Shown here: positions 1-5,577 of the stretch, piece by piece
How positions within the stretch are numbered: position 1 is the first letter of the stretch
How the letters are laid out: each line of letters begins with the position of its first letter
Source of the DNA: an uncultured Lachnospiraceae bacterium
Lineage (GTDB): Bacteria > Bacillota_A > Clostridia > Lachnospirales > Lachnospiraceae
Direction of reading: 5' to 3'
Length of the DNA: 5,607 bases
Assembly: GCA_946613735.1 (NCBI GenBank)
Contig: CAMOFS010000123.1
Span: forward strand, 1 to 5,607
Made by a program: the position numbers and the translations under genes
The notes under the pieces: model-generated
Databases searched by the model: none
Told to the model about the DNA's origin: nothing
What the model saw: the letters and a program-made list of their open reading frames with translations, nothing else

Positions 1-485
1 ACTATGGTGCCGATGACAGGCTGCACTGCCAGGGCAGCCCCCAGCTGACCTCTGTTATCAGCCTCCATATGGTCATTTATCCACGCATTAAAGCCGATAT
101 CGTTGCCCATGGAACCGAAAAAGCTCATAATGGCGGCCGCCGCCACCACGGTAAAAGCCAGTCCCAGATATACAGTTCCTTCACCTGCACCCTTTATATA
201 CTGGGTCAGTCCGAATACAATGGTAAAAATGCCCCAAAGGATGTATCCCCAGGACACCATCTTTTTACGGCTGCCCAAACGATCCGATACGCAGCCGAAT
301 AAAAAGGTGGACAGTGTCGTGGCCGTGGCCGATACCGCAAGCATCCACGATATGATGGTGGGATCCTTGGCAATCTTGGCGTATACAAAGGTGTTGAACC
401 ACTGGTTCTCCATGTTCCAGCAAAGCTGACCCGCCAATCCCAAGGCCCAGATCAGTGTCCAAAACAGAGTCTTTTTTTCTTTCAT
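1..485 (-). CDS. MFS transporter, N-terminal part (gene continues past the window edge)
   Basis: An open frame runs leftward from an ATG at 485 to the window edge without a stop, giving 161 full codons. The protein starts MKEKKTLFWTLIWALG and has hydrophobic segments at about residues 7-24, 44-65, 78-94 and 104-124, with a fifth beginning near 148. The cytoplasmic loop between segments 2 and 3 reads GCVSDRLGSRKK (64-75), a good match to major facilitator motif A, so this is an inner-membrane secondary transporter. A GGGAGAG ribosome binding site lies just upstream. The start is 15 bases after the stop of the secreted FnIII-like gene, so the two are very probably co-transcribed. The substrate cannot be read from this half; sugars, drugs or small organic acids are all possible. 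The family call is secure, the specificity is not. Confidence 0.88.
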   Translation of the reverse strand, partial: MKEKKTLFWTLIWALGLAGQLCWNMENQWFNTFVYAKIAKDPTIISWMLAVSATATTLSTFLFGCVSDRLGSRKKMVSWGYILWGIFTIVFGLTQYIKGAGEGTVYLGLAFTVVAAAAIMSFFGSMGNDIGFNAWINDHMEADNRGQLGAALAVQPVIGTI

Positions 486-500
486 CTTCTCTCCCAAATA

Positions 501-1313
501 TCAGCGATAAGCCAGGTTAGCCATCATACTCTGGATCTCCTGTCTGGTAAGGACCTTGGTGGTCCACTTTCCGTAAACCTTTTTGCCCTTGCTGTTGATC
601 CTGTAGGCCCTGACCTTAAAGGCCACGTTGTCGTTATCCTGGAAGCCTACTTCGATCTTTGTCTTTTTGGTGGTCTTTGCCTTTTCAAATTTTCCGCCAC
701 TTTTGTAAAACATGTTGGCCTTGTACTGATAGCCATCCGCTCCCTTTACCTTTTTGATATTGTACCTGATACCGACAGCATCAGCGCTCACAAAAGCCTG
801 GACTGATCTTATGGTCACCTTTCCCGGCTTTTTGGCGTCAGCCTTGGCCTGGGCACGGGCGGCAACAAGGGCTGCATCCGCTGCCTCTTTCGTGCAGGTC
901 TGGCTTACAAAACGGCTGGCCGGTACTGCGGTCTCATCTGCCTTGGCCGGTGCCACCTCTATCCAGATTGTCTGCCCATAGTCCCCGGAGACCTCGATGT
1001 CCGCATAGTTCTTTTCACTCTCACCGCTTGAATAGGTGCTTCCATACTTTTTGGTGGCATCATAGTTTAAGTTATAGCGATACACATATTTTTCAGCGCC
1101 CTCGACCTCATCCCACTTAAACCTGAGATATTCGGTTCCGTCCTCAACCACTGCAGTAACCTCTTCAAAGGCTGCTATCTTAGAAAGTGTAGTACCCGGA
1201 CTTATCAGGGTGCTTGCTGCAAAAGTCTCCGAAACAAAAACCGTCGCTGACGCAACGGAAACTGCCACTGTCAAAAAACCTGCAAATAATCTTTTTAATA
1301 CTTTTGTCTTCAT
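501..1313 (-). CDS. Secreted protein with two fibronectin-III-like modules, function unknown
   Basis: This 270-residue protein has a clear signal peptide: basic n-region (KTKVLKR), hydrophobic core at about 9-27, and a likely signal peptidase I site after TFA (residue 32). The mature part has two beta-rich modules of fibronectin-III type. The first (about 45-140) contains the strand pattern LRFKWDEVEGAEKYVYRY; the second (about 164-256) contains GIRYNIKKVKGADGYQYKA and ends YGKWTTKVLT. They are joined by an Ala/Lys-rich, probably helical linker (141-163). There is no LPXTG, cell-wall-binding repeat or membrane anchor, so it is probably released or held loosely by other contacts. No catalytic motif is visible. 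The start is fixed by the signal peptide and a strong AAGGAGGAG site. It lies 56 bases after the esterase and 15 bases before the transporter, suggesting a shared operon. I do not recognise a named family; similar Lys/Gly/Tyr-rich modules are frequent in Lachnospiraceae surface proteins. Confidence 0.85.
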   Translation of the reverse strand: MKTKVLKRLFAGFLTVAVSVASATVFVSETFAASTLISPGTTLSKIAAFEEVTAVVEDGTEYLRFKWDEVEGAEKYVYRYNLNYDATKKYGSTYSSGESEKNYADIEVSGDYGQTIWIEVAPAKADETAVPASRFVSQTCTKEAADAALVAARAQAKADAKKPGKVTIRSVQAFVSADAVGIRYNIKKVKGADGYQYKANMFYKSGGKFEKAKTTKKTKIEVGFQDNDNVAFKVRAYRINSKGKKVYGKWTTKVLTRQEIQSMMANLAYR

Positions 1314-1369
1314 GTTTCTCCTCCTTTTAGCTTCAAGTCATTACCATAACACATTAAGAGTTACAATAC

Positions 1370-2683
1370 CTACGCCGGACCCGGATCCCTGAACATGGTC
1401 TCAAACATCTTCTTTTTACAATACTTAGGGGTAGCAAGTCCTTCGGAATCACCATTGAAGTGCCTGAAGCCCCTTTGTCTTTTCGATATGGGAAGCCAGG
1501 ACTTATCTGCTGGCTTACCTGTCTTGCAAAAGGCTGCTACGTTATCTATCATAACCGCACTTAGCTTTTTATCAAACTCCTCAAAGGGCCGCCAGCTTTT
1601 TTCCATGTTGCCAAACATGTACCACAGATCCGAAGCATGGAAGGCCTTGTATGAATTGCCGGGGAGCTCACGATCAAAAAGATAAGCGTACACCGGCGCG
1701 TGTCCCAGCTTCTCACAGGCGAGTGCCAGCTTAAGCGCCATGGGATATATAAGGATGGGCAGCATATCCTGAGATGTAATGCCCACCATCATGGGAACAT
1801 CCAGAATGTCCCCGCACTTTACCGCTTCCTTCTGGCTTTTCTTATTGACCCTGCCGTCAATAGTGGGCTGGGTATGCTTAAAGCCGTCAATCATCCCATC
1901 CTGATCCTTGACGCTCTTCCACGCCCGCCATAAAACCTCGGGGTCCGCATTTTTCGCATCGCCTCCCGCAGCCTCACTGACCCTGCTCCAAAAATCGGAA
2001 ACCCCGGCCTTTGTCAAAGGTGCCGCGATCCCTGGCACCACTCCGGCTCCCGACATCATCACGGCATGGGTCACCTTACCCGAAAGCGTACCGGAGCACA
2101 AAAGATCCATTACCGACATGGCTCCCGCAGACTGGCCCATGATGGTAATGTTGTCCGAATCGCCTCCATATGCAGATATATTCTCCCTGACCCAGTCCAC
2201 TGCCGCCAGTATATCCATTAGGCCATAGTTCTCTCCGCCAAAAAGCCCAAAGACATTAAGCCGGTAGCCTGTAGACACCAGCACTACGTCCCTTTTTGCA
2301 TACTCAACTGATGTCCCGTAGGGCGCCTCACCCACCGTACCGGTCTCAAAGGAACCGCCGTGGACAAATAAAAGAACCGGGCGGCTGCCATCCATACCGG
2401 GGGTGATGATATTCAGTGTCATGGGGCTGTCGGCATAATGCGGTGACAGTCGCTCAGACCGGAATTCCTTTGCATAAAAGGCGTCACCCTCATCCTCAAA
2501 GGCCGAAAGCTGGTAGCAGTCCGTCTCACCTGAAGTGGCATCAAATACGCCTTCCCAGTTTTTTATGACCTTTGGCCCCGAAAACCTTTCGGTCTCGGCG
2601 AAGGGTATACCCCTGAAAAAATGGTATCCCTCAAGCCTTTGTCCCTGTATCTTTCCACAGGGGGTATCGTACACTTCTCCCAT
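1370..2683 (-). CDS. Type-B carboxylesterase (alpha/beta hydrolase), compact form
   Basis: This 437-residue enzyme of the carboxylesterase/lipase (COesterase) family hydrolyses carboxylic esters. The N-terminus shows the family signature FRGIPFAE (23-30). The oxyanion-hole motif is HGGSF (108-112). The nucleophile elbow GQSAG puts the catalytic serine at 185, and the catalytic histidine is H349 in FHASDLWYMFG. The third triad residue is probably D306 in GITSQDM, where the family usually has Glu. There is no signal peptide, so it should act in the cytoplasm. The protein is about 50 residues shorter than well-studied bacterial relatives, and the loss falls between the acid and the histidine (see findings). 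A GAGGA site precedes the ATG with good spacing. It is the first gene of a leftward group with the secreted FnIII-like protein and MFS transporter, so it may act on an ester that the transporter brings in. The natural substrate is unknown. Confidence 0.93.
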   Translation of the reverse strand: MGEVYDTPCGKIQGQRLEGYHFFRGIPFAETERFSGPKVIKNWEGVFDATSGETDCYQLSAFEDEGDAFYAKEFRSERLSPHYADSPMTLNIITPGMDGSRPVLLFVHGGSFETGTVGEAPYGTSVEYAKRDVVLVSTGYRLNVFGLFGGENYGLMDILAAVDWVRENISAYGGDSDNITIMGQSAGAMSVMDLLCSGTLSGKVTHAVMMSGAGVVPGIAAPLTKAGVSDFWSRVSEAAGGDAKNADPEVLWRAWKSVKDQDGMIDGFKHTQPTIDGRVNKKSQKEAVKCGDILDVPMMVGITSQDMLPILIYPMALKLALACEKLGHAPVYAYLFDRELPGNSYKAFHASDLWYMFGNMEKSWRPFEEFDKKLSAVMIDNVAAFCKTGKPADKSWLPISKRQRGFRHFNGDSEGLATPKYCKKKMFETMFRDPGPA

Positions 2684-2699
2684 ACATCTTCCTCTATAT

Positions 2700-2725
2700 G
2701 ATTCTTCGCTTCGCTCAGAATGACA
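2700..2725 (+). repeat. Dispersed 26-base repeat, copy 1
   Basis: The copy begins GATTCTTCG and ends CTCAGAATGACA. It is identical over all 26 bases to copy 2, which starts 65 bases downstream in the same orientation. This is a widely dispersed intergenic repeat in many bacterial groups (recalled from general knowledge). Its complement gives the TGTCATTCTGAG form and, translated, the 'SERSEESR' artefact peptide. Its function is not established. Confidence 0.92.
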
Positions 2726-2737
2726 CGGGAATCTCGC

Positions 2738-2756
2738 TGAATTATTTCATAATTCA
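2738..2756. repeat. Perfect 8-bp palindrome between repeat copies 1 and 2
   Basis: TGAATTAT, a three-base loop TTC, then ATAATTCA. After a C-C mismatch the stem can extend through CTCG (2733-2736) with CGAG (2758-2761). There is no following T-run in either direction, so it is not an intrinsic terminator. It probably belongs to the repeat cluster, or is a protein-binding or RNA-structure element. Confidence 0.7.
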
Positions 2757-2764
2757 CCGAGCGG

Positions 2765-2790
2765 GATTCTTCGCTTCGCTCAGAATGACA
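2765..2790 (+). repeat. Dispersed 26-base repeat, copy 2
   Basis: Identical to copy 1. With the inverted copy 3 it can form a long hairpin: 2779-2790 pairs perfectly with 2799-2810 (12 bp, loop of 8) and 2765-2773 pairs with 2821-2829 (9 bp), with an unequal internal loop between. Confidence 0.92.
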
Positions 2791-2798
2791 ATGCAGGC

Positions 2799-2829
2799 TG
2801 TCATTCTGAGGGCGAAAGCCCGAAGAATC
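2799..2829 (-). repeat. Inverted variant of the dispersed repeat, copy 3
   Basis: The outer parts TGTCATTCTGAG (2799-2810) and CGAAGAATC (2821-2829) are the exact complement of the ends of copies 1 and 2. The centre differs and is longer by five bases: GGGCGAAAGCCC (2810-2821) forms its own 4-bp stem capped by a GAAA tetraloop. It is therefore a related subtype rather than a simple copy. Copies 1 and 3 also form the inverted ends of a unit of about 130 bp, though I see no flanking target-site duplication. Confidence 0.88.
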
Positions 2830-2851
2830 TTTATCAGATCCCACCTACTTC

Positions 2852-2880
2852 AGTATACTCAATATCCCCCCAAAATTAAA
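2852..2880 (-). promoter_or_regulatory. Possible promoter for the leftward esterase operon
   Basis: On the minus strand, TTTAAT (2880-2875) and TATACT (2857-2852) are separated by 17 bases. The -10 matches the sigma-A consensus at 5 of 6 positions, the -35 at only 3 of 6. If used, transcription would start near 2845 and the esterase mRNA would carry a leader of about 160 bases containing all three repeats. This is a weak call; no better candidate is visible in this gap. Confidence 0.3.
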
Positions 2881-2891
2881 GAGGATTTTGG

Positions 2892-2920
2892 TTGACAGAC
2901 GAAGCCTAAAACAATAATAT
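2892..2920 (+). promoter_or_regulatory. Near-consensus sigma-A promoter for surE
   Basis: A perfect -35 TTGACA (2892-2897), a 17-base spacer and a -10 TAATAT (2915-2920). The expected start point is about A2927, three bases before the surE ATG. No ribosome binding site fits in or before that space, so the transcript should be leaderless or nearly so. Confidence 0.85.
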
Positions 2921-2929
2921 GACTCTATT

Positions 2930-3643
2930 ATGAAGATTTTAGTTACAAATGATGATGGTATCAATTCAGAAGGACTGGTAAGGCTGGCAGAATGCGCCGG
3001 AGAATTCGGTGAGGTGTGGGTGATCGCTCCGGACAGCGAGAGGAGTGCTGCCTCACACTGCATCACTTTGCGCACTCATATTGACATCTGTCCTGTCGAT
3101 TTCCCAATAGAAGGCATCAGGGCCTTTGCCTGCAGCGGCATGCCCGGTGACTGTGTCCGGGTAGGTGGGCTTAACGTCATGGACTCTCGCCCCGACGTTG
3201 TATTATCCGGCATCAACTTCGGATACAACGTTGCTTCGGACATCCAGTATTCTGCCACCTGTGGAGCTGCCTTTGAAGCCGAGTTCCAGGGCTACAGGGC
3301 CATTGCTGTATCCGAGGGTGGAAGTGGCTGCCACGAGGTGACCGACAGGTACCTTAGGGAGATCCTGGCAGAGGTACTGGAATATGAAGCTTTTGACCGG
3401 CAGATCATCAACGTCAACTTCCCGGACTGCCCCATCTCAGAATACAAAGGGATCCTGCGTGACCGTACTGTCTCAAAGGGTATGATCTATAAGGATATTT
3501 ACCATGCCACTGAAAATCTCTCAAATGGTGGCACAAGGTACATGGTGGAGGGAATCCTGCAAAAGAAGGGCGAACCGGGCACGGACCTGGCTGCTGTGGC
3601 GGATGGCTATATCTCCATAGGATATGCGCACAATATCCACTAA
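2930..3643 (+). CDS. surE: 5'/3'-nucleotidase SurE
   Basis: SurE is a divalent-metal-dependent phosphatase of the cytoplasm that removes phosphate from nucleoside 5'- and 3'-monophosphates, and in some species from short polyphosphate. The 237-residue product begins [16 protein letters not shown], the canonical SurE opening, which fixes the start codon. Metal-binding D8 and D9 lie in NDDG (7-10). The conserved serine is S39 in ERSAAS, and the ligand asparagine is N96 in LSGINFGYN. The usual SGTVGAA stretch appears here as SATCGAAFE (108-116), an atypical form. Length is slightly below the roughly 250 residues of the E. coli protein. No Shine-Dalgarno sequence precedes the ATG, while a strong promoter ends ten bases before it. 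The gene stands alone: the upstream gene is divergent and the next gene has its own promoter-like signals. No terminator is obvious after the stop. Confidence 0.96.
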   Translation: MKILVTNDDGINSEGLVRLAECAGEFGEVWVIAPDSERSAASHCITLRTHIDICPVDFPIEGIRAFACSGMPGDCVRVGGLNVMDSRPDVVLSGINFGYNVASDIQYSATCGAAFEAEFQGYRAIAVSEGGSGCHEVTDRYLREILAEVLEYEAFDRQIINVNFPDCPISEYKGILRDRTVSKGMIYKDIYHATENLSNGGTRYMVEGILQKKGEPGTDLAAVADGYISIGYAHNIH

Positions 3644-3687
3644 CATGGCAGTGCGGACAGTTCTTTTTGTCACATTATCTTTTGCTA

Positions 3688-3716
3688 TTGCTTTTTTTTT
3701 CGTTAGCAAGTAAAAT
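3688..3716 (+). promoter_or_regulatory. Probable promoter for reverse rubrerythrin
   Basis: TTGCTT (3688-3693) and TAAAAT (3711-3716) with a 17-base spacer that is largely T. The -10 fits at 5 of 6 positions, the -35 at 3 of 6. The predicted start near 3723 gives a leader of about 31 bases that includes the AAAGGAG site. Confidence 0.5.
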
Positions 3717-3732
3717 TGGGTTTATCAATTTT
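3712..3732. promoter_or_regulatory. Operator-like palindrome over the rubrerythrin -10 and start point
   Basis: AAAATTG (3712-3718), a 7-base spacer, then CAATTTT (3726-3732): a perfect 7-bp inverted repeat covering the -10 box and expected start point, where a repressor would act. Homologous reverse rubrerythrins in clostridia are controlled by the peroxide repressor PerR, but this spacing is not the classical PerR box. It could also be chance in AT-rich DNA. Confidence 0.4.
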
Positions 3733-3753
3733 TATTTGAAAGGAGAAGTTACT

Positions 3754-4296
3754 ATGGCTAAATGGGTATGCAGTGTATGTGGGTATGTTTATGAGGGAGA
3801 CAATCCTCCTGATGAGTGTCCTGTATGTCATGTTCCTGCAGAGAAGTTCAAAAAGCAGGAAGGTGAGATGACATGGGCTGCTGAGCACGTGGTTGGCGTG
3901 GCAAAAGGCGCACCTGAGGATATCATCAAGGATCTTCGCTCCAATTTTGAAGGAGAGTGCTCAGAGGTAGGTATGTATCTGGCTATGAGCCGCCAGGCAT
4001 TCCGTGAAGGATATCCCGAGATCGGTGACTACTATCACCGTGCGGCTCTTGAGGAGGCTGAGCATGCTGCCAAGTTCGCAGAGCTTTTAGGCGAGGTTCT
4101 TACAGATTCTACTAAAAAGAACCTTGAAATGCGTGTGGATGCCGAAAATGGGGCTACTGCAGGCAAGACCGACCTGGCAAAGCGTGCTAAAGAGCTTAAT
4201 CTTGATGCTATCCATGATACAGTTCACGAGATGGCAAGGGATGAGGCCCGTCATGGCAAGGCCTTCAAGGGTCTCCTTGACCGCTACTTTGGATAA
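3754..4296 (+). CDS. Reverse rubrerythrin (N-terminal rubredoxin, C-terminal diiron domain)
   Basis: A cytoplasmic non-haem iron protein that reduces hydrogen peroxide, and in clostridial relatives oxygen, to water with electrons passed through rubredoxin-type carriers. The product is 180 residues from the ATG at 3754, chosen because AAAGGAG (3739-3745) sits 8 bases upstream and [15 protein letters not shown] is the family N-terminus. The rubredoxin domain comes first: C6, C9, C22 and C25 in [12 protein letters not shown] and DECPVC bind one iron. The ferritin-like four-helix domain follows (about 55-180), with likely diiron ligands E68 in FEGECSE and two ExxH motifs, E101-H104 (EAEH) and E164-H167 (EARH). 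This domain order is the reverse of classical rubrerythrin and matches the roughly 180-residue clostridial enzymes. Codon choice (many GCT, CGT, CTT, GTT) looks adapted to higher expression than its neighbours. A strong terminator follows. Confidence 0.96.
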   Translation: MAKWVCSVCGYVYEGDNPPDECPVCHVPAEKFKKQEGEMTWAAEHVVGVAKGAPEDIIKDLRSNFEGECSEVGMYLAMSRQAFREGYPEIGDYYHRAALEEAEHAAKFAELLGEVLTDSTKKNLEMRVDAENGATAGKTDLAKRAKELNLDAIHDTVHEMARDEARHGKAFKGLLDRYFG

Positions 4297-4311
4297 GACA
4301 CTTATTATTGG

Positions 4312-4344
4312 GGATCGGGTGCATACGGCACCCGGTTCTTTTTT
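4312..4344 (+). terminator. Intrinsic terminator after rubrerythrin
   Basis: CGGGTGC (4316-4322), loop ATACG, GCACCCG (4328-4334). The stem extends outward by four more pairs (GGAT with GTTC, two of them G-U) and is followed directly by six T (4339-4344). It lies 15 bases after the rubrerythrin stop and ends 13 bases before the reductase ATG. Confidence 0.92.
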
Positions 4345-4345
4345 C

Positions 4346-4353
4346 TAAGGAGG
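4346..4353 (+). promoter_or_regulatory. Full-strength ribosome binding site of the aldo/keto reductase
   Basis: TAAGGAGG, a full match to the anti-Shine-Dalgarno, four bases before the ATG at 4358. It begins one base after the terminator T-run, so no promoter can fit between terminator and gene. Confidence 0.85.
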
Positions 4354-4357
4354 AAAT

Positions 4358-5539
4358 ATGCAATACAGAAAGAATCCAAAAAATGGTACCGAGCTTTCGG
4401 TACTGGGCTACGGATGTATGAGGTTTACCAAGACCGGAGGTCAGATTGACCAAAAAAAGGCCAACGAAGAGATGAAGCGTGCCCTGGATCTGGGAGTAAA
4501 CTATTTTGATACGGCCTATGTATACGGAGGCAGCGAGGTTGCTTTGGGCAATTTTATCAAAGAATATGACTGCAGGGATCAGATCAATATCGCCACAAAG
4601 CTGCCACAGTACAGGGTGACAAAGCCCGGGGAGTTTGACTCTTACTTCGATGAAGAGCTCAAGCGGCTTCAGACCGACCATGTGGAGTACTATCTCATGC
4701 ATATGTTAAATGACGTGAAGTCCTTTAACCGGCTGTGTGAGCTGGGCCTTCGTGAATGGGTGGATGAAAAAAAGACGTCCGGCGCCATTAAAAACATCGG
4801 CTTTTCCTTTCATGGCGGCACCGGTGCTTTCAGGGATCTGGTGGATGCCTACGACTGGGACTTCTGCCAGATACAGTTTAACTACATGGATGAGCATGCC
4901 CAGGCAGGTATAGAGGGATTAAAGTATGCCCATGAAAAGGGTCTTCCAGTGATCATAATGGAGCCCCTGAGGGGAGGCAGGCTGGTAAATGCCCTTCCAC
5001 AGGGAGCGCTTGATGAATTTGCCAGGATGCCCCAAAAGCGCACACCTGCAGATTGGGGTCTCAGGTGGATCTGGAACCATCCGGAGGTATCGGTGGTACT
5101 TTCGGGTATGAACGACATAGCTCAGATCGACGAGAACTGCCGTATAGCCACAGAGGCCACAGCAGGCAGCCTAAGCGATGAAGAGCTGGCACTCTACGGT
5201 AGGGTTTTGGCTGAGATCAATGCCAAGGTCAAGGTAGGTTGCACCGGATGTGCATACTGCCAGCCCTGTCCCAAGGGAGTGGATATCCCTAACTGCTTTG
5301 CTACCTACAACGCCAGCTACACAGACAACTACATGAATTCCTTCAGGGAGTACTTTATGATGACTACCCTAAGGAAGGACCGTGCCAATGCAGGCCTTTG
5401 CGTAAAGTGTGGAAAGTGCGAGACGGTATGTCCACAGCATATTGAGATAAGAAAAGAGCTGGACAACGTAAAACGACGTTTTGAAAACCCCATATACAAG
5501 ATAGGTGCGGCAGCATCAAAGCTTATGTTCAAGTACTAG
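4358..5539 (+). CDS. Aldo/keto reductase with C-terminal 4Fe-4S ferredoxin-like domain
   Basis: This 393-residue protein belongs to the COG1453-type predicted oxidoreductases. Residues 1 to about 285 form an aldo/keto reductase TIM barrel with the full catalytic tetrad: D51 and Y56 (DTAYVYGG), K81 (TKLP) and H115 (LMHM). Other barrel motifs include IGFSFHG (147-153) and MEPLRGGRL (201-209). The C-terminal part holds two cysteine clusters: C295-C298-C301-C304 in CTGCAYCQPCP, and C348-C351-C354-C358 in a classical CxxCxxCxxxCP pattern. It should therefore bind one or two 4Fe-4S centres and couple carbonyl reduction to an iron-sulfur electron path. There is no signal peptide or membrane segment, so it acts in the cytoplasm. 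The substrate is unknown. The ATG is set by TAAGGAGG four bases upstream. The gene follows rubrerythrin but is separated from it by a strong terminator, so linked redox function is suggestive only. Six T follow the stop without a clear hairpin. Confidence 0.95.
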   Translation: MQYRKNPKNGTELSVLGYGCMRFTKTGGQIDQKKANEEMKRALDLGVNYFDTAYVYGGSEVALGNFIKEYDCRDQINIATKLPQYRVTKPGEFDSYFDEELKRLQTDHVEYYLMHMLNDVKSFNRLCELGLREWVDEKKTSGAIKNIGFSFHGGTGAFRDLVDAYDWDFCQIQFNYMDEHAQAGIEGLKYAHEKGLPVIIMEPLRGGRLVNALPQGALDEFARMPQKRTPADWGLRWIWNHPEVSVVLSGMNDIAQIDENCRIATEATAGSLSDEELALYGRVLAEINAKVKVGCTGCAYCQPCPKGVDIPNCFATYNASYTDNYMNSFREYFMMTTLRKDRANAGLCVKCGKCETVCPQHIEIRKELDNVKRRFENPIYKIGAAASKLMFKY

Positions 5540-5545
5540 TTTTTT

Positions 5546-5560
5546 CGGTTGACATAACCG
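5546..5560. promoter_or_regulatory. Palindrome overlapping the -35 of the downstream promoter
   Basis: CGGTT, five bases GACAT, then AACCG: a perfect 5-bp inverted repeat whose centre contains most of the TTGACA box. It could be an operator half-site pair, but arms of this length can arise by chance. It is preceded, not followed, by T-residues, so it is not a plus-strand terminator. Confidence 0.35.
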
Positions 5561-5577
5561 GGTGAAACTTATAGAAT
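5549..5577 (+). promoter_or_regulatory. Near-consensus sigma-A promoter for a feature beyond the window
   Basis: A perfect TTGACA (5549-5554), a 17-base spacer and TAGAAT (5572-5577, 5 of 6). Transcription should start near A5585. The remaining 23 bases are GC-rich with no start codon, so the gene or RNA it drives lies outside this window. Confidence 0.75.

Larger units (their letters stand above)
2684..2929. other. Divergent intergenic region with repeat cluster and promoters
   Basis: This stretch separates the leftward esterase from the rightward surE. The half nearest the esterase is filled by the repeat cluster at 2700-2829; the half nearest surE is AT-rich and carries promoter elements. 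A reading frame crosses the repeats on the minus strand, but its product contains the HSERSEESR-type peptide known as a translation artefact of this repeat, so no gene is called. Confidence 0.8.
3644..3753. other. surE-rubrerythrin intergenic region
   Basis: A 110-base AT-rich gap with two T-runs (3664-3668 and 3692-3700), neither preceded by a convincing GC-rich stem, so surE termination is not resolved here. It contains a candidate promoter, a palindrome and the rubrerythrin ribosome binding site. An in-frame TTG at 3667 would add 29 hydrophobic residues to rubrerythrin but has no ribosome binding site and does not fit the family. Confidence 0.7.

Noticed and set aside
2563..2844. A minus-strand reading frame of 93 codons across the repeat cluster
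   Set aside because: Its product contains CHSERSEESR and VILSEAKN, the known artefact translation of this intergenic repeat, and it overlaps the esterase start.
3620..3638. GGATAT/ATATCC hairpin at the surE 3' end as a terminator
   Set aside because: The stem is short and AT-rich, lies inside the coding region, and the nearest T-run is 26 bases away.
3667..3753. In-frame TTG that would extend rubrerythrin by 29 hydrophobic residues, like a signal peptide
   Set aside because: No ribosome binding site precedes it, while the ATG at 3754 has AAAGGAG at ideal spacing and the family N-terminus. Rubrerythrins are cytoplasmic.
4265..4702. Long minus-strand reading frame opposite the rubrerythrin-reductase junction
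   Set aside because: It runs antisense to well-supported genes, crosses the terminator hairpin and has no recognisable domain.
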